A stretch of 64,000 bases of DNA from Fibrobacter sp. (GCA_024399065.1 JAKSIB010000014.1:1-64000); one strand, 5' to 3'; numbered from the stretch's first letter, positions 24,046 through 33,068 are shown. Made by a program: numbers and translations. Notes: a model not told the origin generated them from the sequence alone.

Positions 24046-26123
24046 AAAAAGAAATCGTAGACATCCGCTATGTGACCAAGGTACTGTTCCTTGTGTTGAC
24101 CTCCTTCAATCTGGGTCATACCTTTGGAGTGACTTGGCTGGGCCTGATTTTTACAGCCTTCTTTGCCGTCACAGGATTTTTAAACGCCTCAAGCCGACGA
24201 GAATTTTCGAAGCGCCCCAAGTACAACAAGATTCCCGCTTATGGTGCCATTGTTCCGCTGGCGCTTTACTGGGTCATGACTCCGGGGGTTGAAGGCGGGG
24301 TGAATCCGGTAATGGTTTTCTTGCCTGGATTGTATTTGCTGTTCCTCGCCGCCCTCCAGGAACGAAGCCGTGGAAATGGAGGCTTTGAAGCCTTTGTCGC
24401 CTTTGATGGTGTGGCCGCACTTTTGTTTAGTTTCTTCTCGATTCCAAGAGGCTGGGCCCCTGTGGGCTTTGTGGCGCTTCTGCTGGCGGTGTTCTCCTAC
24501 AGCCGTCGTGGCACCGCATGGTACAAGTATGTGCTTTTCTTGCTGATCGTAGCCATGCTCAGCGCTTCATCCTACGGGGGCTGGCGTTACTGGCGGGCTC
24601 ACCGTTACGAAAGAGGTGCTAAGTGGGCCGACGACTATTACCAGCGTGAACGCGTCATGGGCTTTGATCAGGTTGCGGCCCTGGGAAGCTTCGGTAGCAA
24701 CTATAACGGCAAGTACAATGACCAGGTGGTGCTTCGTGTCTGGGATTCTTTGCCGTCCACTTATTTGAAGGCTGCCAGCTATGAAAAGTATGTGGCGGGC
24801 ATTTGGAAACTCCCCACGGAACCGGCCAAAACCTTGACTCCCGCTTATTACCAGGTGGACTACGCGGTTCTTGAAGTTGCCGATTCGTTAACAAAGCCGT
24901 TTGATACAACGGGGGCTCCACGCCCTGTTCGCCAGGTTTGGGTGCAGTCCACCATCAATAATTTTGGATTTGTATTTGCCCCCTATGGAACTGTGGGCTT
25001 TGCTGCCAAGGATGTAGATTCCCTCCAGTATTTTGCCGGCGGTATGGTGAATGGCCTGGGCCAAAATGGAAAACGTTCGGACTGGCATTACTTTGTTTGT
25101 GATGACCGTGCAGGCTCCGTCGGATATGTCGAATCCACTGACTCTGCAAAATTTTCCGATTGCCAAGTTCCGGATTCCCTGCTTGCGTACAGGGCCGGTG
25201 ATTTGCAAATTGGAAAACGATATGAACCTTTGGTTGATTCTGTGGTTCTCGCCATGGGCCTTGTTCGCGGCGATTCCTTGAATGAATCCTTGGAAGGTTC
25301 CGTACCGGTTCGTGATGAAGAAAATCTTCAGCGAATTCTTGCGTACTTCAAAAATAACTTTACTTACTCCTTGCAAGTTCCTGGATTGAACCGTTGGCAA
25401 GGTGGCTCCAATCCAAACAACGATCCTTTGTCTGTTTTCTGGCATGCTAGGCAGGGCTTCTGCGAATACTACGCCACCTTGTCTGTGCTGGCCTTGCGTC
25501 GTGTTGGAATACCTGCCCGCTACGTCACTGGTTTTGCGCACCCGGAAGTGGTGGAGGGACGGCCTTACGCCATCTTCCGTCGAAAGCATTCCCATTCCTG
25601 GGTGGAAGCCTTTGTGGATGGTCACTGGGTGATCTTTGACCCGACTCCTCCAATGATGCTGGCTCCGTTAGGTTCCGAACCCAACTGGTTTGCCGTAAAG
25701 TGGGAAGGCCTGCAAGGTCGTGCAGCTCGCATCATGCATTTCCTCAAGGAAGGGGAATGGCGCCGTACTGTAGACGCTTGGCAGAACTACACACAAAAGA
25801 TTACGGATGGTGTTGCCATTTACGTGGCTCTGGTAATTGCAATCCTCGCCTTTGTGGGTCTTAAGATTCGCAGATACATAAAGGGCCGCCGTCGCAACAT
25901 CATTACCCCGAAGAATGCCGCCGCTATCGAATGGGCCCGTAGGCTGACCAAGGCTGAACTAACCCTAGCGACCCTGGGTTTCCATCGAGAAGATGGAGAA
26001 ACCGTAGGTGCGTTTGTTAAACGATTGCTGAAGGTAAATGTCGTAGACTCTACGTCGAAAGAAAAGTTACAACAGTCCATATCGGTTCTTCAAGACTACG
26101 AAGAACAAAGATGGGTTAAATAG
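24042..26123 (+). CDS. TgpA-like membrane transglutaminase-domain protein
   Basis: A 693-residue protein with about five N-terminal membrane segments (~10-195), a long extracytoplasmic region and one more helix near 590. The transglutaminase-like core (~465-545) has the catalytic triad: Cys in GFCEYYATLSVLALRRVGIPA, His in KHSHSWVEAFV and Asp in VIFDPTPP. The architecture matches TgpA/YebA proteins encoded with MoxR and DUF58, where the periplasmic domain is proposed to cross-link or cleave amide bonds in envelope proteins. It overlaps DUF58 by 4 bp and is the last gene of that module. Confidence 0.87.
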   Translation: MKKEIVDIRYVTKVLFLVLTSFNLGHTFGVTWLGLIFTAFFAVTGFLNASSRREFSKRPKYNKIPAYGAIVPLALYWVMTPGVEGGVNPVMVFLPGLYLLFLAALQERSRGNGGFEAFVAFDGVAALLFSFFSIPRGWAPVGFVALLLAVFSYSRRGTAWYKYVLFLLIVAMLSASSYGGWRYWRAHRYERGAKWADDYYQRERVMGFDQVAALGSFGSNYNGKYNDQVVLRVWDSLPSTYLKAASYEKYVAGIWKLPTEPAKTLTPAYYQVDYAVLEVADSLTKPFDTTGAPRPVRQVWVQSTINNFGFVFAPYGTVGFAAKDVDSLQYFAGGMVNGLGQNGKRSDWHYFVCDDRAGSVGYVESTDSAKFSDCQVPDSLLAYRAGDLQIGKRYEPLVDSVVLAMGLVRGDSLNESLEGSVPVRDEENLQRILAYFKNNFTYSLQVPGLNRWQGGSNPNNDPLSVFWHARQGFCEYYATLSVLALRRVGIPARYVTGFAHPEVVEGRPYAIFRRKHSHSWVEAFVDGHWVIFDPTPPMMLAPLGSEPNWFAVKWEGLQGRAARIMHFLKEGEWRRTVDAWQNYTQKITDGVAIYVALVIAILAFVGLKIRRYIKGRRRNIITPKNAAAIEWARRLTKAELTLATLGFHREDGETVGAFVKRLLKVNVVDSTSKEKLQQSISVLQDYEEQRWVK

Positions 26124-26131
26124 GAGGAATC

Positions 26132-27481
26132 ATGAAATATTTATGGAGTTCAATTGCTGTCGCCGCGGTACTTGTTGCTTGCGGTGATGAGCCTACGAAT
26201 AATGTGTCGAATGCGGAAGATGTAGAATCATCCTCGTCTATATCTAAGGTGGATTCTGTAGAATCTTCTTCATCGGTATCTAAGGCTGATTCTGCAGGTT
26301 CATCTTCTTCAATATCTAAGGTTGATTCTACGGCAAAGTCTTCGTCAAGTAAAGGAACGAAGTATGAAACTGTTGTTTCTTACGGCGAAATGACTGACCC
26401 GCGAGACTCAAAAACATATAAGACCATTACCTTGAAATATTTTGATGGCGAGGATTCTATAACCAGCGATACCTGGATGGCCGAAGACCTTGCGTACAAT
26501 GCAGAATATGCCGATCAAGTCATTGTTGAAAATGGAGTACATCTTTATGCCATGCCTGCGGCAATGGATTCCTTAAAATCGGGTTGCGGTTATTTGGACT
26601 TAGCCGATATTTGGTATTGTATACTTCCCAAAAATTTCCAAGGAATCTGCCCCGATGGTTGGCGAATGCCTTCCTCTAAAGAGGCTAGTCATTTCGCTTC
26701 TATATTGAAAGGTAATAGCGATGCCGAAGCTGCTTTTTACCATTCCTCTAGTGCAAGCGAATGCGAAGATAGTGATTATTTCTGGACAAGCACAGAATTG
26801 GGCTTTGGTCTTTTTTCTGGATCCGGTGTTCGCAAAGAATGTGTGAATTCGTTTGATTACCCTATTGAATCCTTTGCACCGGTTCGTTGTTTGAAGGGCG
26901 AGGGTGTTCATGTGGAACCGGTGATTCCCTGGCCTGAGAAATATAAAGGTAATTTTGGGACTTTGACTGATTCTCGCGATGATAAAACTTACAAGACCGT
27001 GAAAATTGGTGAACAGACCTGGATGGCCGAGAACTTGGACTACTATATGTCCGATTCAACCAGCATTTGCAACGATTTTGACGAGGATTGTTCCAGGTAT
27101 CACAGGTTCTATACTTGGACTGCAGCCATGGAAGCTTGCCCCCAGGGTTGGCATTTGCCGACAGAGGCTGAATTTACAACATTGAAGAACTTTGTATTGA
27201 AGGATTGGCCCGACTATAGAGTGCTGAGCTTGTTGGGTGAACAATATGGCTGGGAAACGGAAACCTATGATGCTTATGGATTTGGTGCCAAGTATGATTT
27301 TTCGCCTTTTGATAATCCTAGAGGCGAATTCACTTACAAAGGTTCTGCCGCGTATTGGTCTTCTTCTGAGGCTTCTGATAGCGCCAGTGCGAAAGCACTT
27401 TGGCTGCAACTTGATTCCCGTCCCGAAAGCGATAGTATGAACAAAAACTATTATGCTGGAGTGCGTTGCTTGAAGGATTAA
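26132..27481 (+). CDS. FISUMP-domain lipoprotein
   Basis: A 449-residue lipoprotein (lipobox VLVAC) with AGGAGG at 26122-26127 four bases before the ATG. Residues ~28-75 are a linker of SSSSISKVDS-like units. Two FISUMP domains follow: a divergent one (~82-268, YGEMTDPRDSKTYKTI, GICPDGWRMP, VRCLKGE) and a more canonical one (~280-449, FGTLTDSRDDKTYKTV, EQTWMAENLDYY, CPQGWHLPTEAEF, GVRCLKD). The function of FISUMP proteins is unknown. It starts 8 bp after the transglutaminase gene, so it may be read from the same transcript. Confidence 0.88.
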   Translation: MKYLWSSIAVAAVLVACGDEPTNNVSNAEDVESSSSISKVDSVESSSSVSKADSAGSSSSISKVDSTAKSSSSKGTKYETVVSYGEMTDPRDSKTYKTITLKYFDGEDSITSDTWMAEDLAYNAEYADQVIVENGVHLYAMPAAMDSLKSGCGYLDLADIWYCILPKNFQGICPDGWRMPSSKEASHFASILKGNSDAEAAFYHSSSASECEDSDYFWTSTELGFGLFSGSGVRKECVNSFDYPIESFAPVRCLKGEGVHVEPVIPWPEKYKGNFGTLTDSRDDKTYKTVKIGEQTWMAENLDYYMSDSTSICNDFDEDCSRYHRFYTWTAAMEACPQGWHLPTEAEFTTLKNFVLKDWPDYRVLSLLGEQYGWETETYDAYGFGAKYDFSPFDNPRGEFTYKGSAAYWSSSEASDSASAKALWLQLDSRPESDSMNKNYYAGVRCLKD

Positions 27482-27509
27482 TAAGTCCTGTTGCAAAAAT
27501 GGTAATAAA

Positions 27510-27541
27510 AGAAACCCGAACCGAGAGGTCCGGGTTTTCTT
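27510..27541 (+). terminator. Terminator after the second FISUMP gene
   Basis: AAACCCGAACC and GGTCCGGGTTT form an 11-bp stem with one mismatch around GAGA, followed by TCTTGTTT. Confidence 0.8.
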
Positions 27542-27557
27542 GTTTAAAATTCTCGTC

Positions 27558-27599
27558 AATTACAAACTATAAATCGTAATTCATAATTCATAATTGCGC
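27558..27599. repeat. A/T-rich heptanucleotide array between FISUMP gene and putP
   Basis: Six consecutive 7-bp units in phase, with ATTCATA twice in succession and variants AATTACA, AACTATA, AATCGTA and ATTGCGC. The array ends 7 bp before the putP stop codon. Confidence 0.7.
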
Positions 27600-27606
27600 G
27601 AAGCGC

Positions 27607-29148
27607 TTACAGCTTCATGTCGGAAAGGCGGGTGTGTTCCACGGCGTCGAATTCGTCCTGGATTTCCTTGGAGGGCTGCTTGGTCAAAAGGCTTACCACG
27701 ATGATGGTAATCATGCTGAAGACAAAGCCCGGAACCAGTTCGTAGATCTGGAAGATTTCTGCGCTAAGGCCAGAGAGGTAGAACTTCCAGACGAAGGTGG
27801 TGATACCGCCGACCAGCATACCGGAAACGGCTGCGGGGAGGGTTGTACGCTTCCAGAAGAGGGCCAACAGAACCAGCGGACCGAAGGTAGCGCCAAAGCC
27901 ACCCCAGGCAAAGCTAACGAGGCTCATGACCACATCAAGGAAGCTCTTGCCCTGCTTGACGCCGTCGGCAGACGGTGCGCCCTGGAGAGCGACGAGAACA
28001 GCGATGATAGCGATGACGGCCACCACAATACGGCTAACCCACATGAGTTCCTTGTTGGATGCGTTCTTGCGGAAGATGTGCTTGTACATGTCGTTACTGA
28101 AAGCGGAAGCAGAAACCAGGAGCTGGGAGTCTGCAGTACTCATGATAGCGGCGAGAATTGCAGCCATGAGGATAGAAGCGATTGCCGGATGGCAGAGGGC
28201 CTGGCAGAGAACCATGAAGATACGTTCCGGGTCCTGGATGGAGAGACCGTTGGCGCTTACATAGTAGTTACCCAGGAGGCCGATCATGATCACTGCACCG
28301 AGGCAGATGATAACCCAGGTCATGGCGATGCGGCGGGAGTGCTTGATTTCCTCGGCGTTCTTGATGGACATGAAACGCACCAGAATGTGGGGCATGCCGA
28401 AGTAGCCAAGACCCCAGGCGAGGCTGGAAATCAAGGAGATGAAACCGATGGCCTTGCCGGTAGAAGCGTTGGTGAAAAGGCTCATGAGGTAGGGGTTCTG
28501 TGCGTTCACTGCATCCATGGTAGCAGCAAAGCCGCCGCCGGTAACGCAGATGATGGTGGGAATCACGAGAACGGCGATGAGCATCATGGAAGCCTGGATG
28601 AAGTCGGTCCAGCAGACTGCGAAGAAGCCGCCCATGAAGGTGTAGCTTACGACCACCACAGCACCGATGATAAGGCCGGTGGTGTAGTCCAGACCGAAGA
28701 TGGTGCCGAAGAGCTTAGCGGAAGCCACGAAGCCGGACACAGTGTAGAAGAGGAAGAAGGCCAGGATGAAGAAGGATGCGATTACGCGGATAACGCCCTT
28801 CTTGTCGCGGAAACGGTTGGAGAGGAAGTCGGGGAGGGTGATGGAGTCGTTGCAGAAGTGGGAGTACTTGCGGAGACGACGGCCCACAATCTTCCAGTTG
28901 AAGTAAGTACCGATTACGAGGCCGATGCCGATCCAAGCTTCGGAGAAACCGCTGACGAAGATGGCGCCCGGGAGACCCATGAGCATCCAGCCACTCATAT
29001 CGGAGGCCTGGGCGGACATTGCCACCACCCACTTGTTCATGCCTCGATCGCCCAGGTAGTAGGCATTCAGGCTGTTGGCTTTCTTTGAGAAGTAGGCACC
29101 GATGCCTAGCATCATCAACAAGTAAAGAATAAAGACTACAACGGTCAT
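27607..29148 (-). CDS. putP: Sodium/proline symporter
   Basis: A 513-residue sodium:solute symporter (SSSF) with about thirteen membrane segments. The early sequence YYLGDRGMNKWVVAMSAQASDMSGWMLMG-type region and LPDFLSNRF are close to PutP, including the Asp of the sodium site and the SGWMLMGLPG loop; the later VWWFGMPHIL-like stretch appears as GLGYFGMPHILVRF. It imports proline with Na+ across the inner membrane. It is a single gene on the minus strand, divergent from trmO, with a 101-bp shared upstream region. Confidence 0.9.
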   Translation of the reverse strand: MTVVVFILYLLMMLGIGAYFSKKANSLNAYYLGDRGMNKWVVAMSAQASDMSGWMLMGLPGAIFVSGFSEAWIGIGLVIGTYFNWKIVGRRLRKYSHFCNDSITLPDFLSNRFRDKKGVIRVIASFFILAFFLFYTVSGFVASAKLFGTIFGLDYTTGLIIGAVVVVSYTFMGGFFAVCWTDFIQASMMLIAVLVIPTIICVTGGGFAATMDAVNAQNPYLMSLFTNASTGKAIGFISLISSLAWGLGYFGMPHILVRFMSIKNAEEIKHSRRIAMTWVIICLGAVIMIGLLGNYYVSANGLSIQDPERIFMVLCQALCHPAIASILMAAILAAIMSTADSQLLVSASAFSNDMYKHIFRKNASNKELMWVSRIVVAVIAIIAVLVALQGAPSADGVKQGKSFLDVVMSLVSFAWGGFGATFGPLVLLALFWKRTTLPAAVSGMLVGGITTFVWKFYLSGLSAEIFQIYELVPGFVFSMITIIVVSLLTKQPSKEIQDEFDAVEHTRLSDMKL

Positions 29149-29249
29149 TTGTTCCTCTTCCGGTTGTGGCGAAACCCATCTCGAGGTTTTCGCCTGTGTT
29201 ATTAATTATTCCAAGTTGGAAGATAGAAATATTTTCTATATAGCACACC

Positions 29250-29960
29250 ATGTCAAATCCCAGCGAGTACAATTTCAAGGTCATTGCAAAAATCAGGAGC
29301 GACTTTCCCGACAAATTCGGAATTCCCCGCCAGAGCGGTCTTCTGAAGAAAATGAAGTCCTCCATCGTCTTTGAACCTGAGTTCCGCATTGCCGACGCCT
29401 TGCGTGGTCTCGAGGGCTTTAGCCATCTTTGGATCCTGTGGATATTTTCAGAAAATGTAAGACTGGACGAAAACGGCGATAACCGCTGGAGCCCCACGGT
29501 ACGTCCCCCGCGTCTAGGCGGGAACAAACGCCTGGGTGTCTTTGCCACACGTAGCAGCTTCCGCCCTAATCCGCTGGCCATGAGCTGCGTGAAGATCGAG
29601 GAAGTCCGCCTGGATGGTCCCAACGGGCCAGAAATTATTGTCAGCGGCGCCGACCTTATGGACGGAACCCCCATTGTGGATGTGAAACCTTACCTGCCTT
29701 ATGCGGATTCCATTCCCGACGCGTTGGGCGGTTTTGCGGAAGCCGTTCGCAAAAGGCATGTGGATGTGGATTTCCCGGAGGCGCTTGCGGTTAAGATTGG
29801 CGATAAGCTTGAAACCCTGACGGAAATCCTTGCTCAGGACCCGCGCCCCGCCTACCAGAACGATCCCGAACGTATTTACGGTTTCAAGTTTGCAGGCTTT
29901 GACGTTAAGTTCAGGGTTCAGGACGACTTATTGACGGTTGTGGATCTCGCCCCGCTTTAA
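29250..29960 (+). CDS. trmO: tRNA (t6A37) N6-methyltransferase TrmO
   Basis: A 236-residue protein of the TsaA/TrmO family, which uses S-adenosylmethionine to methylate t6A37 in tRNA-Thr. Signature blocks are KFGIPRQSGL, FSHLWILWIF, RPPRLGGNKRLGVFATRSSFRPNPL and DLMDGTPIVDVKPYLPYAD. Length matches the family. TATATA at 29237-29242 lies 7 bp before the ATG and no Shine-Dalgarno is present, so the message may be leaderless. It converges with the small gene at 29968. Confidence 0.93.
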   Translation: MSNPSEYNFKVIAKIRSDFPDKFGIPRQSGLLKKMKSSIVFEPEFRIADALRGLEGFSHLWILWIFSENVRLDENGDNRWSPTVRPPRLGGNKRLGVFATRSSFRPNPLAMSCVKIEEVRLDGPNGPEIIVSGADLMDGTPIVDVKPYLPYADSIPDALGGFAEAVRKRHVDVDFPEALAVKIGDKLETLTEILAQDPRPAYQNDPERIYGFKFAGFDVKFRVQDDLLTVVDLAPL

Positions 29961-29967
29961 AGAAACG

Positions 29968-30252
29968 TTATTTATTAACGTGGAGCGGTACGATCTTGTT
30001 TATTCCGGCCACGGAAATTCGCACGATATAACTTCCCGAGGAAAGCTTTTGGGAACAGAGCTTGATTGCTTCTGCATAGCTCATGTTCTTTTCGCTGAAC
30101 TGCACGATTTCCTGTCCCAGTAATGTATAGACGTAGGCCTTGTTTTTACTTGGGGCTTCTCCAGCGATGCTTGCGTGCGATGTTGCTGAAAACAATCCCC
30201 CGAAAAGAGTGAAAAAAGCCAGTGCTTTTCCACAGTACCGAATCCGATCCAT
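29968..30252 (-). CDS. Small exported protein resembling a stand-alone sorting-tail domain
   Basis: A 94-residue protein. The start at 30252 is chosen because GGAGA precedes it by 6 nt; an in-frame ATG at 30264 is the alternative. The signal peptide (~1-32) ends SATSHASIAG. The remaining ~60 residues (AYVYTLLGQEIVQF... LSSGSYIVRISVAG...) match the shape of the C-terminal sorting modules on the enzymes in this window: a V-Y-x-L-x-G strand, then LxSGxYIVR. No catalytic or binding domain precedes it. It could be a degraded remnant of a larger secreted protein or a genuine small surface protein. Confidence 0.6.
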   Translation of the reverse strand: MDRIRYCGKALAFFTLFGGLFSATSHASIAGEAPSKNKAYVYTLLGQEIVQFSEKNMSYAEAIKLCSQKLSSGSYIVRISVAGINKIVPLHVNK

Positions 30253-30468
30253 AATGTTCTCCATAAACAGCGGATCCCCTTTCCGCCTAACACAACCCAA
30301 AGATAGAACCCTAGGTTTTGGGTTCCCACCCCTTGGCGGTATCTTTTGTTGTTGGCATTTACAACAAATGTTGCCAAATATTTGCGTTTTTCGGTAAAAT
30401 AATGTTCATCATGAATCCGCTGTTCAGAACTTTTTCTTATATTCCGTTGTAAATAACGAGGTTTTACA

Positions 30469-30999
30469 ATGAAAAAAGTTTCTATGATGCTTGCTATCGC
30501 CGGTTTGGGCGCTGCAACTTTGATGACTGCTTGCGATTCCGGTTCCACCGAAGCCAAGAAGCCCTCCAAGGCTGAAGAATGTGCTGCTGGCGTTTCCACC
30601 GAATGTATGGTTGGCGAATGGTCCATGAAGGGCTTCGCATCCAAGGATGGTGGTGCTATGCATCCGGGCTATGACTATACTTCCGCTCCGGGTAAGCTTA
30701 CCTTCACGGATGATGGTCAGTTCAAGGTTGATATTCCGACAGGTGCTCCGTCTGAATTTACTTCTGTAGACTGCAACCCCATTTATGGTACTTGGAGTGT
30801 TGACGCAGGCGTTTTGACCATGACCACCAAGATGAGAAACCTCTGCATGGCTACTAAGGTCTTCACCGGTTCCCCGAAGATTACCGTTGGTGCTACTGTC
30901 GACATGGATCTTGGTCAGTTGTTCTTCCTGTACAACGCAACAGACGAAGCTTCCGACCGTGCCGGTTACACAGAAGTGTTCTCCATTAGCGCTCAGTAA
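30469..30999 (+). CDS. Small lipoprotein, lipocalin-like
   Basis: A 176-residue lipoprotein (lipobox LMTAC). The mature part contains MVGEWSMKGF, LTFTDDGQFKV and YGTWSVDAGVLTM, the pattern of lipocalin-like and META-type beta barrels, plus four Cys in two likely disulfides. Its function is unknown. CGAGG sits before the ATG, and TTATATTCC (about 30435) is a candidate -10. It is followed by a strong terminator. No operon partner. Confidence 0.7.
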   Translation: MKKVSMMLAIAGLGAATLMTACDSGSTEAKKPSKAEECAAGVSTECMVGEWSMKGFASKDGGAMHPGYDYTSAPGKLTFTDDGQFKVDIPTGAPSEFTSVDCNPIYGTWSVDAGVLTMTTKMRNLCMATKVFTGSPKITVGATVDMDLGQLFFLYNATDEASDRAGYTEVFSISAQ

Positions 31000-31038
31000 T
31001 CGTTAGCACTCAGCCGTCGTTGACGGAATAAAATTGAA

Positions 31039-31070
31039 GAAGCCCTGGTTCTTGACCAGGGCTTTTTCTT
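31039..31070. terminator. Bidirectional terminator between convergent lipoprotein genes
   Basis: AGCCCTGGT and ACCAGGGCT form a perfect 9-bp stem around TCTTG, followed by TTTTTCTTT. Confidence 0.9.
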
Positions 31071-31096
31071 TACCAAAGGTTTTGTTCGGTGGCAGA

Positions 31097-32122
31097 TTAC
31101 TGCACTCCGGAATCTCCACCCTTAACGGCAACGTAGCGCATTTCGTTCTTGTCGTTAATGATGATGGCGACGCCTGCCAGGTAGTTCAGCCAGTTACGGG
31201 GAGGAGGTTCGTTGATGGCGTGGAGCTTCAAGTCAACCTGCTTGTTGGTTGCCCAGATTACCAGCGGTGCGAGAACCTGGTCGTGGGATGCTGCCAAGGT
31301 GTACTTCGGCATGCTGGCGTAGTCCTTTACGATAAGGCCGATGAGTTCAAGGCTGCGTTCTTCGATGTCGTAGAATGCGTCGGCGTAGGTACCTTCGTAA
31401 GCCCAGGCGGTGTACATGACGTTCACGTTCTTGATGGTGTCGCGTGCAACGTATGCGTCGCGGATGTCCTTGTCCTTGATGTACCAGCCGTCCTTAAGCT
31501 GCTTCAAGGTGTCCGGCGCGAATGCGGGGGAGACGAATGCGAGATGTTTGACGCCGTCTTCGTCTTCGACGGTGGTGGTGTCGTAGACGGCTTCACCGCG
31601 GCCTACAGCAAAGCCTAGGGCTGTCTGGTAGGTACGGGTCATGCCGGAGAAAATGTATTTGAACGGTTCAGTACCGACAATCTTCTTTCCTGCGGCGACA
31701 GCTTCGTCGAAACCGTCTTCCGTGAGGCAGGATTCGTTGCCGATAAAGCGTTCACGTTCGCCATGGCGTACGATGAAGACCACCTTTTCGTTGCACTGGA
31801 TGTTCTTATAGATTTCGCCGATGTCGACAAAGTCGTTCAGCGGGAAGTCTACGGGAGTGGCCACCTGTCCTGCTGCGCAGCCGGCGTCGGTCTGCTGTTC
31901 CGGCGGAAGGACCTGACCTGCAGAACTGCTGGAGCCCGGAATTTCGCTGGTGCCAGCGGAGGAGGAAGATTCTCCTGCGACGGGAACGATGGAAGAGGAA
32001 CTTGCGACCGGGGTGTCGGTAGGTGCGTTACCCGGGTTATTGTCGTCACCGCAGGCGGTGAATGCAAAACCTGCGGCAACTACGGATGCTAAAATTGCGC
32101 TAGAGAAGATTTTGGACTTCAT
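31097..32122 (-). CDS. Lipid-anchored histidine-phosphatase-superfamily protein
   Basis: A 341-residue lipoprotein (lipobox FTAC) with a Ser/Pro/Thr-rich linker (~30-80) and a histidine phosphatase domain (~100-341). It has the canonical FIVRHGERE phospho-histidine motif, the second Arg in FSGMTRTYQTALG and a second His in AASHDQVLAPLVIWATN. The C-terminal half aligns clearly with the protein at 14403-15446 (shared WATNxxVDL and NWLNYLAGVA / KWLNYMSGVA), which has RHS instead of RHG and a hexapeptide stalk instead of a Ser linker. The substrate is unknown. AAGGAT precedes the ATG. Confidence 0.85.
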   Translation of the reverse strand: MKSKIFSSAILASVVAAGFAFTACGDDNNPGNAPTDTPVASSSSIVPVAGESSSSAGTSEIPGSSSSAGQVLPPEQQTDAGCAAGQVATPVDFPLNDFVDIGEIYKNIQCNEKVVFIVRHGERERFIGNESCLTEDGFDEAVAAGKKIVGTEPFKYIFSGMTRTYQTALGFAVGRGEAVYDTTTVEDEDGVKHLAFVSPAFAPDTLKQLKDGWYIKDKDIRDAYVARDTIKNVNVMYTAWAYEGTYADAFYDIEERSLELIGLIVKDYASMPKYTLAASHDQVLAPLVIWATNKQVDLKLHAINEPPPRNWLNYLAGVAIIINDKNEMRYVAVKGGDSGVQ

Positions 32123-32169
32123 AGTTAATCCTTAATTAATACTTCTCTAATATAAATTATTTGGATTGC

Positions 32170-32952
32170 TTACTTTGTAAACTCTTCTTTATTGTTGTAG
32201 TTGCAGGCGTTTCTGCGTTTCAACTCGTTGTTCAGCGGCACGTAGATGAGGCTGAAAAGAACATATCCGGAAAGCAATACCAGCCAATGGTTCCAACCCA
32301 GGCGGGTTTCGATAAAGTGCATTTCCAGGAACATGAAGGGACCTGCAATCAGGAACAGCGGAAGTTGACGGCATTGGTCGCCCAGGGAAAACCTACTTTC
32401 GTAGCTCACGATGGAATTCATCATGGGGAAGCTGGTGCAGAATCCGCCCATAAGCTGCTTGATGAACATGAGCCCGCTGACCACTCCTGCGATGGCGGGA
32501 GCCTTAATATATATAGGTAGGGGAGTCTTGTATCGTACGCCGGACTTGTACTTCTGCTTCTGGAACATGATAAGCCCGACGATGAAGTCGAATGCGCAAA
32601 CGCCGATGAAGAAAGCTTCGCTGCTAGGGATGCGGGGCATGAGGAAGGTACCCATGGCGACAAAGCAGACGAGTCCGATGACGATGGCGGGTACGATAGG
32701 AATCTTTGCCTTGTAGTGCAGCACACGGACAATGTTGGCGTACAGCATGCACATGAATCCGGAAATAGCGTTTGCTGCTCCGATGGGCAGTCCTACGGCG
32801 ATATAGGCGAATCCGAAGGGGATGGGGATGGTGGCCGTGACCGCCTTGAGCTGGGGATCCTTCAGGTAGGCGCTGAGGGTTCCCAGGGCGGTGACCATGA
32901 AGACCAGTAGCCAGTCGTAGAAGGAAAAATGGAAGTTTAGGGACTCAAGCAT
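32170..32952 (-). CDS. Multi-pass membrane protein of unknown function
   Basis: A 260-residue, strongly hydrophobic protein with about seven predicted membrane helices, for example WLLVFMVTALGTLSAYL, IPFGFAYIAVGLPIGAAN and IPIVPAIVIGLVCFVAMG. I do not recognise a transporter signature. The loop between helices ~5 and ~6 is polar (SFPMMNSIVSYESRFSLGDQ). The C-terminus is short and charged. It follows the histidine-phosphatase lipoprotein on the same strand with 48 bp between (this gene is upstream), so the two could be cotranscribed. Confidence 0.7.
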   Translation of the reverse strand: MLESLNFHFSFYDWLLVFMVTALGTLSAYLKDPQLKAVTATIPIPFGFAYIAVGLPIGAANAISGFMCMLYANIVRVLHYKAKIPIVPAIVIGLVCFVAMGTFLMPRIPSSEAFFIGVCAFDFIVGLIMFQKQKYKSGVRYKTPLPIYIKAPAIAGVVSGLMFIKQLMGGFCTSFPMMNSIVSYESRFSLGDQCRQLPLFLIAGPFMFLEMHFIETRLGWNHWLVLLSGYVLFSLIYVPLNNELKRRNACNYNNKEEFTK

Positions 32953-32988
32953 GGTGTTTTTTTTGAAATTCGGGCGTAAAAATAGCTA

Positions 32989-33068
32989 GTGGACAGAGAA
33001 AAGTGAATAGTTGAGGCCTTTTTAGTGCAATTTTTCTTTTAATTCGTAATTCGTAATTAATAATTAAG
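32989..33068. repeat. Two heptanucleotide blocks upstream of rpsO
   Basis: Block A (32989-33016) is four units in 7-bp phase of GTGRAYA type (GTGGACA, GTGAATA). Block B (33041-33068) is AATTCGT twice, then AATTAAT and AATTAAG. Block B runs into the presumed rpsO promoter. Confidence 0.7.
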
